DNA from: Bacteroidia bacterium Ga0077558
GTDB taxonomy: Bacteria > Bacteroidota > Bacteroidia > Chitinophagales > Chitinophagaceae
Reading direction: 5' to 3'
Length of the DNA stretch: 40,067 bases
NCBI GenBank assembly: GCA_001464625.1
Contig: LNFJ01000075.1
Span: 1 to 40,067 of the forward strand
A program made the position numbers and the translations under genes. Under the pieces are notes generated by a model. That model was not told the DNA's origin and did not search any database. It worked only from the letters and a program-made list of their open reading frames with translations. Positions 8,484-15,784 of the stretch are shown piece after piece (the first letter of the stretch is position 1; every line of letters begins with the position of its first letter).

Positions 8484-9757
8484 TATTTAACTATTGATTG
8501 AATAATTTTTCCAAATCTATAAATATCTTCAAACCAATTGTACAAAGGCACCGGGGCAATACGAATCACATTCGGTTCCCGCCAATCTGCAACTACTCCT
8601 TGCTTCGTTAATTCATTGAATATTTTTTTTCCATTTTTCAACATCAACATTGAAACCTGGCAGCCTCTCTCTTTCTCCTCTCTCGGTGTGATGACTTCAA
8701 TAATTTTTTCAGCAGCCTTCGAATTGCAATCATCAATAATGAATAATAAATAATCAACCAACCTCTTTCTTTTGGCATGAAGCCTCTCCATTCCTGCTTC
8801 TTCAAAAATATCCAGCGATGCTTTGTGTGCCGCCATGCTTAATACCGGTGCATTGCTCAACTGCCAACCTTCTGCTGTAGGTATCGGGTCAAACCCTTTT
8901 TCCATTTTAAATCTGGTTTCTTTATTATTTCCCCACCAACCGGCGAATCTTGGCAAGTCAGTATTCGTCACATGCTTTTCATTGATATAAACTCCTGCTA
9001 CACCACCGGGGCCGCTATTCAAATATTTATAGGAACACCAACAGGCAAAGTCAACATCCCAATCATGCAATTGCAATTCCACATTCCCGGCAGCATGTGC
9101 CAGATCAAAACCTGCATAAGCACCAACTGCATGTGCAGCTTCTGTTATGGCTTTCATATCAAACAGCTGACCTGTATAATAGTTTACTCCACCGAATATA
9201 ACAACGGCTATTGAATCGCCATGCTCATTGATTGTTGCCAGAATATCTTCTGTCCGCAATGTATGCTCGCCTTCTCTTGGCGAGACTTCTATTATTGCGT
9301 CAGCGGGATTGAAACCATGGTATTTTGCCTGTGTTTCAAAAGCATACTGGTCAGATGGAAATGCTTTTGCTTCGCAGATAATTTTATATCGCTGCTTAGT
9401 TGGCCTGTAAAAACTAACCATCAGTAAATGCAAATTCACAGTTAACTGGTTCATCACGACTACTTCATTTTCTTTACACCCAACAATTTTTGACAATTGC
9501 CTGGGGAAAATTTCATGGTATGGCATCCATGGGTTCTTTGCCTGGAAATGTCCTTCCACTCCCAGCTTCGCCCAATCATCTAATTCCTGTTGCACATATT
9601 GCGATGTTGTTTTTGCCTGCAGGCCTAGTGAGTTGCCGGTGAAATAGACACAATCTTTTCCTTCATGTTGAGGAATGAAGAATTTCTTTCTGAAATCTTT
9701 TAGCGAGTCGTTGTTGTCTAACTCTTTTGCAAATGCTAATGTATTTTGATAATTCAT
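8483..9757 (-). CDS. kynU: Kynureninase
   Basis: A 424-aa PLP enzyme that cleaves 3-hydroxykynurenine (or kynurenine) to 3-hydroxyanthranilate (or anthranilate) and alanine. The family signatures FTGNSLGLQ near the N-terminus, FDLAHAAGN with the PLP-pyridine Asp, and CWCSYKYLNSGPGG with the Schiff-base Lys are present. I start at ATG 9757 (MNYQNTLAFAKEL). The frame stays open to 9841, but those 28 residues are encoded by interspersed repeat A and are not kynureninase-like. Between it and the RidA-type gene lie repeat A and a GC-rich hairpin rather than a palindrome copy. Confidence 0.95.
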   Translation of the reverse strand: MNYQNTLAFAKELDNNDSLKDFRKKFFIPQHEGKDCVYFTGNSLGLQAKTTSQYVQQELDDWAKLGVEGHFQAKNPWMPYHEIFPRQLSKIVGCKENEVVVMNQLTVNLHLLMVSFYRPTKQRYKIICEAKAFPSDQYAFETQAKYHGFNPADAIIEVSPREGEHTLRTEDILATINEHGDSIAVVIFGGVNYYTGQLFDMKAITEAAHAVGAYAGFDLAHAAGNVELQLHDWDVDFACWCSYKYLNSGPGGVAGVYINEKHVTNTDLPRFAGWWGNNKETRFKMEKGFDPIPTAEGWQLSNAPVLSMAAHKASLDIFEEAGMERLHAKRKRLVDYLLFIIDDCNSKAAEKIIEVITPREEKERGCQVSMLMLKNGKKIFNELTKQGVVADWREPNVIRIAPVPLYNWFEDIYRFGKIIQSIVK

Positions 9758-9796
9758 TTTTGTTTTTTGTGTTACCAGCTTCAGTTCCCTGAGCAT

Positions 9797-9829
9797 CTTC
9801 GTTGCGTCGCACACTTGTACTTTCGGTTC
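9797..9829 (-). repeat. 33-bp interspersed element, copy A
   Basis: The core TTCGTTGCGTCGCACAC on plus continues to CTTGTACTTTCGGTTC. It differs from copy C (17827-17859) at 2 of 33 positions. It lies 39 nt upstream of the kynU ATG. TGAGCATC occurs directly on both sides (9789-9797 and 9832-9839). Confidence 0.7.
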
Positions 9830-9881
9830 TTTGAGCATCAACCCACCCCATAGTCTTAAAGCACTTAGTGTCCTTAATTCG

Positions 9882-9897
9882 CCCCTCCAAGGAGGGG
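9882..9897. terminator. GC-rich hairpin between the RidA-type gene and kynU
   Basis: CCCCTCC-AA-GGAGGGG, a perfect 7-bp stem 25 nt after the RidA-type stop. No strong U-run follows on minus, so it may be an mRNA-processing or attenuation hairpin. A similar weaker C4/G4 dyad occurs at 17934-17948. Confidence 0.4.
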
Positions 9898-9922
9898 AAG
9901 AGTCATAAAGTAAAAAGTTTTC

Positions 9923-10339
9923 TTAATCTATCGTTGCAATAATTTTTAATTCAATGGCAATTGGTGTTGGCAAGCTTTTCACTTCCACAGTTGTTCTGCA
10001 TGCCTGCGCCGAAGTAAAATACTCCGCATATATTTTATTATAAACCGGGAAATCTTTTTTCATGTTGGTAAGAAATACTGTTACATCAATTATTTTATCC
10101 CAACTGCTGCCACTTGCATCTAACACTGCTTTTATATTGGCAAAAACAGAATGACATTCTGCTTCAATATCGTACTTAACAATATTTCCTTCATTATCTA
10201 ATTCTAATCCGGGGATTGAATTATCCTTTGGGTTTCTTGGGCCGATGCCGGAAAGAAAAAGAAGATTACCTACTTTTCTTGCATGGGGATAAGCACCGAG
10301 TGGTTTTGATGCATTATCTGTTTTAATTATTTCTGACAT
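9923..10339 (-). CDS. 2-aminomuconate deaminase, RidA (YjgF/YER057c) family
   Basis: A 138-aa RidA-fold protein. It has N-terminal PLGAYPHARKVGNLLFLSG, the IGPRNP turn, and the C-terminal ACRTTVEVKSLPTP with the Arg and Glu that bind the substrate carboxylate in RidA proteins. The IGPR variant and the position between the semialdehyde dehydrogenase and kynureninase genes point to the NbaF/AmnD type, which hydrolyses 2-aminomuconate to 4-oxalocrotonate and ammonia. A general imine/enamine deaminase is the alternative. The functional call rests partly on context. Confidence 0.82.
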   Translation of the reverse strand: MSEIIKTDNASKPLGAYPHARKVGNLLFLSGIGPRNPKDNSIPGLELDNEGNIVKYDIEAECHSVFANIKAVLDASGSSWDKIIDVTVFLTNMKKDFPVYNKIYAEYFTSAQACRTTVEVKSLPTPIAIELKIIATID

Positions 10340-10350
10340 ACTTAGAAATT

Positions 10351-10429
10351 GAACGCTGATTTTTATGATGGCTAAGATTTGTTATGGTTAGTTCAGCTTT
10401 AATCATCATAATAATAACAAGCTGCATTC
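10351..10429. repeat. ~78-bp imperfect palindrome, copy 3 (ALDH/RidA junction)
   Basis: Plus-strand start GAACGCTGATTTTTATGATG; the minus-strand end begins GAATGCAGC and continues with TTATTATTATGATGATTAA. It abuts the ALDH stop codon (10430-10432) and ends 11 nt before the RidA-type ATG. Confidence 0.7.
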
Positions 10430-11887
10430 CTATAATTGTATACAAACATTTTTCGCCTCTGTAAAAAAGCGTAATGCCTCCCAACCACCTTCTCTTCCAA
10501 CACCGCTATTCTTCAAACCGCCAAATGGAGTACGGAGATCCCGGAGCAGCCAGCAATTGATCCAGACGATACCACTTTCTACTTTGGCAGCAACCCGGTT
10601 GGCTCTTGAAATATCTTTTGTCCAGATGCTGGCAGCTAATCCATATTGTGTGGCATTGGCCAATTGCAATGCCTCTTCTTCCGTTTTGAAAGATTGTATT
10701 GTTACTACCGGACCAAATATTTCTTCCTGGTTTGTTTGGCAATTTTGATTTAACCCTTCGATAATTGTTGGTTGAATAAAATAACCATTGGCACATCTGC
10801 CTTCTACTTTCACGACAGTACCACCGCATAAAATCTTCCCGCCTTCCTCTTTTGCTGTTTCTATGCAATGTAATATTTTTTCATAATGCACTTTGCTAAC
10901 AATAGCTCCCTGTTTGGATTCTGCTAACAATGGATCACCAACAGTTAACTTTTTAGTCCAGGCTACAAAATCAGTTTTGAATTTTTCATACACTGATTCT
11001 TCAATCAGGATACGGCTGCCGCATAAACAAATCTGTCCCTGGTTACCAAATGAAGAACGGATGGTATTGAACAACATTTTCTCCCACTCACAATCTGCAA
11101 AAATGATATTGGGATTTTTACCGCCGAGTTCTAATGATAGTTTTTTAAACTTTGGTGCGGCGATACTTGCAATTCGTTCACCTGCTTTTGTACTTCCGGT
11201 AAATGAAATAGCTTTTATAGCAGGATGAGAAACGATAGCTTCACCAACATTGGCGCCAGTGCCATGTAAAATATTCAATACTCCATCGGGCAAACCAGCT
11301 TCTTTACAAATTTTTGCTAACAAATAAGCTGTTACCGGGGTCACTTCACTTGGCTTGGCAATTACACAATTACCCGCTGCTAATGCAGGCGCAATTTTCC
11401 ACGTAAATAAATAGAGTGGCAAATTCCAGGGAGATATACAACCAACAATTCCAATTGGCTGACGAAGTGTATAATTTATGGCTTTGTCTTCCATATTATG
11501 ACTCTCCGTAGCAAAGTGCATAATACCAGTTGCAAAAAAACGAAAATTGGCAGATGCTCTTGGGATATCTACCTCTTTGGCTAACCAAAGTGGTTTGCCA
11601 TTATCATTTGTTTCAGCTAATGCAAGTGCTTCTAAATTCTCATCAATCAGTTCTGCAATGCAATTGAGAATTTTAAATCTTTCTTCTACTGCTGACACAC
11701 TCCATGCAGCAAATGCTTTTTGTGCCGCATGAACAGCGGCTTCCACATCCTTTTCGTTGCTTTCAGGAATTTGCCCATACACTTCTCCCGTTGCGGGGTT
11801 AACGTTATCAATAAACTTTCCACTTAGTGGCCCAATAAGATTTCCCCCGATATAATTCTCTAAGTGATATGCGATATCTAGCTTCAT
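10430..11887 (-). CDS. 2-aminomuconate-6-semialdehyde dehydrogenase (ALDH superfamily)
   Basis: A 485-aa NAD-dependent aldehyde dehydrogenase. It contains the NAD-site SPWNLPL and FTGSTKAGE, the general base in SLELGGKNPN (about residue 252), and the nucleophile in GQICLCGSR (about residue 286). GQICLCGSR is typical of the AMSDH/HMSDH group (NbaE, ALDH8A1-like). It oxidises 2-aminomuconate semialdehyde to 2-aminomuconate, downstream of ACMS decarboxylase and upstream of the RidA-type deaminase. A 2-hydroxymuconic-semialdehyde dehydrogenase is the close alternative; the neighbours favour the amino form. Confidence 0.88.
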   Translation of the reverse strand: MKLDIAYHLENYIGGNLIGPLSGKFIDNVNPATGEVYGQIPESNEKDVEAAVHAAQKAFAAWSVSAVEERFKILNCIAELIDENLEALALAETNDNGKPLWLAKEVDIPRASANFRFFATGIMHFATESHNMEDKAINYTLRQPIGIVGCISPWNLPLYLFTWKIAPALAAGNCVIAKPSEVTPVTAYLLAKICKEAGLPDGVLNILHGTGANVGEAIVSHPAIKAISFTGSTKAGERIASIAAPKFKKLSLELGGKNPNIIFADCEWEKMLFNTIRSSFGNQGQICLCGSRILIEESVYEKFKTDFVAWTKKLTVGDPLLAESKQGAIVSKVHYEKILHCIETAKEEGGKILCGGTVVKVEGRCANGYFIQPTIIEGLNQNCQTNQEEIFGPVVTIQSFKTEEEALQLANATQYGLAASIWTKDISRANRVAAKVESGIVWINCWLLRDLRTPFGGLKNSGVGREGGWEALRFFTEAKNVCIQL

Positions 11888-11891
11888 TTTG

Positions 11892-11969
11892 GAACGCTGA
11901 TTATTATAATTGTTAGGATTTACACAGATATATCATAATGAATCTTAATTATCATGATAATCTGAGTTC
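11892..11969. repeat. ~78-bp imperfect palindrome, copy 4 (SDR/ALDH junction)
   Basis: Plus-strand start GAACGCTGATTATTATAAT; minus-strand start GAACTCAGATTATCATGAT. It begins 3 nt after the SDR stop and ends 4 nt before the ALDH start codon, so it fills the spacer. Confidence 0.75.
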
Positions 11970-11972
11970 TAT

Positions 11973-12758
11973 TTAAATACTTCCCGTCCTTCCACCATCT
12001 ACCGGAATACTCACTCCATTTACATAAGATGCCGCCGGTGATGCTAAAAACGCAGCAACAGCCGCAATCTCAGAAGCATCAGCAAACCGTTTCATTGGTA
12101 CTTCCTCTACCATATTCTTCTCTACAATGTCAACAACAGTATTTCCTTTCTTCGCTATATTTTCAATTAAGGTTGATAAACGTTGTGTGGAAGTAAAACC
12201 GGGTAGAACATTGTTGACCGTGATATTATATTGTCCCAATTCATTCGCCATGCTTTTTGCCCAGCTGGCAACAGCACCACGAATAGTATTGGATACTCCT
12301 AAATTCTTCAACGGAATTTTTACTGAGGTTGAAATAATATTGATGATGCGGCCATATTTTTCTTTTTGCATAGATGGCACAACAGCTTTTGTCAATATAT
12401 GATTGCAAATAAGATGCTGATTGAACGTATTCAAAAAAGCTTCTTCGGATGCTTCAATAATTGGTCCAGCAGCCGGGCCACCCGTATTATTAATTAAAAT
12501 ATGAACGGGGTTTTTGGCAACATGTGCTTCAATTACTTTTTTTACTTTGTCCGGTTTGCTGAAGTCCGCCACTAAATAATTATGTTGCTGCCGAAGGGCT
12601 ATGTCAAGACTAAGAACAGCTGTTTTCAAGACTTCTTCGTTACGGGCTACTAAGGTGCAATTGGCACCAAGCAAAGCCAGTTCTTCAGCAATGGCTAAGC
12701 CTATACCTTGAGTGCTGCCGCAAATGATGGCATATTTTCCTTCGAGGGAGAGATTCAT
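11973..12758 (-). CDS. Atypical SDR-family protein, first gene of the kynurenine operon
   Basis: A 261-aa Rossmann-fold SDR. The cofactor loop GSTQGIG is at 14-20, NNTGG at 90-94 and the C-terminal NGVSIPVDGG is present. The catalytic YxxxK is absent. Where Y-x-x-x-K would stand, 13 residues after Ser143, the sequence is S156-N-T-I-R160. I recall an SDR subgroup with an L-S-N-x-x-R pattern at this site, so this is probably a subfamily trait and not a mutation. Start 12758 (MNLSLEGK) is chosen over the in-frame ATG at 12899, because a TAnnTTTG box (12764-12771) lies 5 nt before it and the longer form overlaps the divergent gene. Its role in the pathway is unknown. Confidence 0.85.
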   Translation of the reverse strand: MNLSLEGKYAIICGSTQGIGLAIAEELALLGANCTLVARNEEVLKTAVLSLDIALRQQHNYLVADFSKPDKVKKVIEAHVAKNPVHILINNTGGPAAGPIIEASEEAFLNTFNQHLICNHILTKAVVPSMQKEKYGRIINIISTSVKIPLKNLGVSNTIRGAVASWAKSMANELGQYNITVNNVLPGFTSTQRLSTLIENIAKKGNTVVDIVEKNMVEEVPMKRFADASEIAAVAAFLASPAASYVNGVSIPVDGGRTGSI

Positions 12759-12763
12759 AGAGT

Positions 12764-12771
12764 CAAACCTA
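12764..12771 (-). promoter_or_regulatory. Bacteroidota -7 box for the kynurenine operon
   Basis: TAGGTTTG on the minus strand, 5 nt before the SDR ATG, in the 64-bp divergent spacer shared with the 3-hydroxyanthranilate dioxygenase gene. No -33 TTG is visible at 19-21 nt. No operator-like dyad was found in the spacer. Confidence 0.4.
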
Positions 12772-12822
12772 AAGAAAATTGTTGTATTTTTTCGACCTAT
12801 TAAATCACATAAAACTTCCACT

Positions 12823-13347
12823 ATGCCAGTTGCTGCCCCTTTCAACCTCAAAAAATGGATTGATGAAAACCGTGACTTGCTGAAACCGCCAGTGGGCAAT
12901 CAATGTGTGTATAAAGATGCAGAGAATTTTATCGTAATGGTAGTAGGCGGCCCGAATGCCCGCAAGGATTATCATTTTAATGAAACCGAAGAATTATACT
13001 ACCAGGTGGAAGGTGATATTCTGGTTAAGATTATTGACAACGGCGAATTCAGAGATATTCCCATTAAAGAAGGTGAAATCTTTTTATTACCGCCCAAAAC
13101 CCCCCACTCACCACAACGAGGACCTAACACTGTAGGACTGGTAATTGAAAAGAAAAGAGAATCAGAAGATGATGGCTTTATGTGGTTCTGCGAAAAATGT
13201 GGACATAAATTATATGAGGAGGCATTGCATGTAGAGGATATTGTAAAACAATTGCCGCCAGTGATGAATCGTTTCTGGGAAGATACGATGCACAGAACTT
13301 GTGAGAAATGCGGGACGGTGATGGAACCACCAGTGAGAAGGAGTTGA
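12823..13347 (+). CDS. nbaC: 3-hydroxyanthranilate 3,4-dioxygenase
   Basis: A 174-aa Fe(II) cupin enzyme that opens 3-hydroxyanthranilate to 2-amino-3-carboxymuconate semialdehyde (ACMS). It contains the substrate Arg and metal-site segment GGPNARKDYHFNETEELYYQ (His/Glu) and the second His in PPKTPHSPQRGPNT. The C-terminal rubredoxin-like site has two Cys pairs, CEKCG twice, as in bacterial type I enzymes. Start 12823 (MPVAAPFNLKKW) is chosen over an upstream in-frame ATG at 12712, which would overlap the SDR gene. The last codons and stop lie in a stutter repeat. Confidence 0.95.
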   Translation: MPVAAPFNLKKWIDENRDLLKPPVGNQCVYKDAENFIVMVVGGPNARKDYHFNETEELYYQVEGDILVKIIDNGEFRDIPIKEGEIFLLPPKTPHSPQRGPNTVGLVIEKKRESEDDGFMWFCEKCGHKLYEEALHVEDIVKQLPPVMNRFWEDTMHRTCEKCGTVMEPPVRRS

Positions 13348-13374
13348 GAGTGGAGAATTGAGAGTGGAAAGTTT
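13341..13374 (+). repeat. Stutter repeat, left flank of the four-helix-bundle gene
   Basis: Variants of GAGTTGAGAGTGGA and GAATTGAGAGTGGA run from the last codons of nbaC to 15 nt before the four-helix-bundle ATG. The right flank (13747-13779) carries the same units inverted. Confidence 0.7.
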
Positions 13375-13388
13375 TAAATAGTTAATGT

Positions 13389-13748
13389 ATGTCAAAAAGT
13401 ATTGTTGGGGAAAAGAGTTATCGATTTGCTATTAGAATAGTAAACTTATACAAATGGCTTTGTGAAGAAAAGAAAGAGTATGTTTTGTCCAAACAGTTAT
13501 TACGAAGTGGGACAGCTATTGGTGCTTTATTAAAAGAGGCGGAACATGGGCAATCGAAGTCAGATTTTTTGAATAAAGTAAATATTGCTTTAAAAGAAGC
13601 TAACGAATCTGCATATTGGCTTATGCTTTTGAAAGATACTGGATATATTATAGGGAAAGAATTTGATAGTATAATAAAAGATGCGGAAGAATTAATAAAA
13701 ATGCTTGTAAGTATTGTAAAAACAACTAAAAATAAGTTAGGAAAATAA
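13389..13748 (+). CDS. Four-helix-bundle protein, 23S rRNA intervening-sequence (IVP) family
   Basis: A 119-aa all-helical protein matching the TIGR02436-type family: SYRFAIRIVNLYKWL, KQLLRSGTAIGALLKEAEHG, DFLNKVNIALKEANESAYWL, then DAEELIKMLVSIVKT. Members were first seen in 23S rRNA intervening sequences and share the fold of the Avd protein of diversity-generating retroelements. Their function is unclear. It splits the nbaC-ACMSD pair and is bracketed by inverted stutter repeats, so it looks like an inserted module. It is AT-richer than its neighbours. No reverse transcriptase or variable repeat is nearby. Confidence 0.88.
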   Translation: MSKSIVGEKSYRFAIRIVNLYKWLCEEKKEYVLSKQLLRSGTAIGALLKEAEHGQSKSDFLNKVNIALKEANESAYWLMLLKDTGYIIGKEFDSIIKDAEELIKMLVSIVKTTKNKLGK

Positions 13749-13779
13749 CTTTCAACTCTCCACTTTCAACTCTCAACTA
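13747..13779 (-). repeat. Stutter repeat, right flank of the four-helix-bundle gene
   Basis: AACTTTCAACTCTCCACT and variants, the inverse of the left flank. It fills the 32-bp gap between the four-helix-bundle stop and the ACMSD start, so ACMSD has no room for its own conventional promoter. Confidence 0.7.
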
Positions 13780-13780
13780 A

Positions 13781-14794
13781 ATGAAGATCGACATCCACAC
13801 TCACATTATGCCGGAAACAATGCCGAACTGGACACAAAAGTTTGGCTATGGAGAATTTATTCATCTGGAACATCGCAACTGCGAAGCCTGTATGATGAAA
13901 GGTGATAAAATGTTCCGGGTTGTAGAAGAGAATTGTTTTAAAGGTGATTTACGGATAAAAGATATGGAAGCCACGGAAGTGGATATACAAGTGCTTTCAA
14001 CCATCCCTGTTCTGTTTAATTATTGGGCGAAGCCGGCTGATGGATTAGAAACATCAAGATTCTTTAATGACCATATTGCGGAAACGGTTTCAAAAGAACC
14101 CAATCATTTTATTGGATTAGGTACTGTTCCATTGCAAGACATCAATCTTGCTATCAAAGAAATGGAACGCTGCATGAAGGAATTAAAAATGCCGGGATTA
14201 GAGATTGGGTCAAATATCAATGGCAAAAATTTGTCCGATGAATCTTTCTTCCCATTTTATGAGGCTGCAGAAAAATTAGGCTGTGCATTGTTTATCCATC
14301 CATGGGAAATGATGGGAGAAACCCAGATGGAAAAATATTGGTTGCCCTGGTTAGTGGGTATGCCTGCTGAAACTAGCAGAGCTATATGCTCAATGATATT
14401 TGGAGGAGTATTTACAAAATTTCCAAAACTGAGAGTAGCTTTTGCTCATGGTGGTGGCTCTTTTCCATTAACGATTGGAAGAATAGAACATGGATTTAAA
14501 GTTCGTCCGGATTTAGTAGCTGTTGATAATCCTATAAACCCAAGAGATTATATCGGCAAATTCTGGATCGACAGTTTGGTACATGATAAACAAGCTTTCA
14601 ATTATTTATTGGAAGTAATGGGAGAAGACACAATTTGTCTCGGCAGCGATTATCCTTTTCCATTGGGAGAACATAGGCCGGGAAGATTAATCGAAAAAAT
14701 GGATCTTGGCAGAAAAACCACCAGAAAACTACTCTACAAAAATGCATTGGATTGGTTAGGCTGGAAAGAAAAAAACTTACCCGAGTTCTTCTAA
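13781..14794 (+). CDS. nbaD: 2-amino-3-carboxymuconate-6-semialdehyde decarboxylase (ACMSD)
   Basis: A 337-aa amidohydrolase-fold Zn enzyme that decarboxylates ACMS to 2-aminomuconate semialdehyde, diverting flux from quinolinate/NAD synthesis to degradation. The N-terminal metal motif HTHIMPE gives His6 and His8. Further metal or catalytic positions lie in FIHPWEMMG, FAHGGGSFP and CLGSDYPFPLGEH. Length and order match ACMSD. It is on the same strand as nbaC and separated from it only by the inserted four-helix-bundle module. It converges with the GDPD gene, 4 nt apart. Confidence 0.94.
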   Translation: MKIDIHTHIMPETMPNWTQKFGYGEFIHLEHRNCEACMMKGDKMFRVVEENCFKGDLRIKDMEATEVDIQVLSTIPVLFNYWAKPADGLETSRFFNDHIAETVSKEPNHFIGLGTVPLQDINLAIKEMERCMKELKMPGLEIGSNINGKNLSDESFFPFYEAAEKLGCALFIHPWEMMGETQMEKYWLPWLVGMPAETSRAICSMIFGGVFTKFPKLRVAFAHGGGSFPLTIGRIEHGFKVRPDLVAVDNPINPRDYIGKFWIDSLVHDKQAFNYLLEVMGEDTICLGSDYPFPLGEHRPGRLIEKMDLGRKTTRKLLYKNALDWLGWKEKNLPEFF

Positions 14795-14798
14795 ACAA

Positions 14799-15716
14799 TT
14801 ACTCATTAAATAGATTTGGATAGTCGGTTATTATTCCGTCTACTCCCAACGCTTTTAATTTCTCAATTCCTGCTTTATCATTTACTGTCCACGGAATTAC
14901 TTTAATTCCAAGCTTATGGCAAGTAGCAATTAATTTCTCTGTTACCAGTTTATAAGCCGGGCTATAAATAGTTGGGGCAAACCCCAAATCTTTTACCTGC
15001 TCCTCAAATGTTCGCTTATCATTGTCTTCGATCAGCAAAGCAGTTTTAATGGTAGGATATTTCTGGTGCAGGTATTGCAATGTTCGGAAATCGAAGGATT
15101 GAATGATTACATTTTCTTGAATACCCTTTTCTTTAATTACAGCTATTAACAATTCCACAAACTCTGCTGGTGCAGGATGGTAAATGCCGTCGGTTGCCGG
15201 ATTGGATTTGGTTTCGATATTATAATACAATGGTGGTCTTCTTGCAGTCATCATGTATTGATTCACACTATCAATAACCTCGGTTAGCAATGGTTTAGTG
15301 GCTTTTCTTTTTTCTTGTTGCGGAAAACGCGGATGTGGTTTCATTCCCACATCATACTTTTTCACTTCCTCATAATTTAGCTGATAAATATTCACCCCCT
15401 TTTCTTCTGCTTCGGTTACATGACTGCCATCAGGCTTAGTAGATATTTCATGATTAAAAAAAGGCTCATGGGAAAGAATTACTTTCTTATCTTTTGTAAT
15501 CACCACATCCATTTCTAATGTAGTAACACCCATGCCTACTGCATTTATCATTGCGTATACCGTATTCTCAGGCAGCAAGCCCCTGCAGCCACGATGGCCT
15601 TGTTTATCAAACTCAATTTTCATGGAATTTATTTCCTGTGTTTTTTTACTTACATGACAGGCTGCAAAAAAACAAAGTAAGGCAAGACTGTATTGTAAAA
15701 TCGAACGTTTAGTCAT
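14799..15716 (-). CDS. Glycerophosphodiester phosphodiesterase lipoprotein
   Basis: A 305-aa GDPD-fold protein. The signal sequence ends in the lipobox FFAAC with Cys20, so it is probably a membrane-anchored lipoprotein acting on exported glycerophosphodiesters. Motifs: GHRGCRGLLPENT near the N-terminus (catalytic His-Arg), LEMDVVITKDKKVILSHEP (metal ligands and second His), YYNIETKSNP, and the C-terminal VIPWTVND with GVDGIITDYP. These are the canonical GDPD set. Its upstream region shows no clear promoter box. Confidence 0.92.
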   Translation of the reverse strand: MTKRSILQYSLALLCFFAACHVSKKTQEINSMKIEFDKQGHRGCRGLLPENTVYAMINAVGMGVTTLEMDVVITKDKKVILSHEPFFNHEISTKPDGSHVTEAEEKGVNIYQLNYEEVKKYDVGMKPHPRFPQQEKRKATKPLLTEVIDSVNQYMMTARRPPLYYNIETKSNPATDGIYHPAPAEFVELLIAVIKEKGIQENVIIQSFDFRTLQYLHQKYPTIKTALLIEDNDKRTFEEQVKDLGFAPTIYSPAYKLVTEKLIATCHKLGIKVIPWTVNDKAGIEKLKALGVDGIITDYPNLFNE

Positions 15717-15784
15717 AGGTTAAATGTTACGTGAAATGAAACTCTTGATTTGTGTAGCAATGTGTTTACAATTCAAAAGTTACC

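Noticed and set aside
9757..9841. Longer start for kynureninase
   Set aside because: The added 28 residues are encoded by interspersed element A.
6981..11969. CRISPR array
   Set aside because: The repeats are kilobases apart, palindromic over their whole length and separated by genes.
12758..12899. Longer start for the SDR
   Set aside because: It would overlap the divergent dioxygenase gene, and the -7 box sits right before the shorter start.
13389..13748. Diversity-generating retroelement
   Set aside because: The four-helix-bundle protein resembles Avd, but no reverse transcriptase, template repeat or variable repeat is present.
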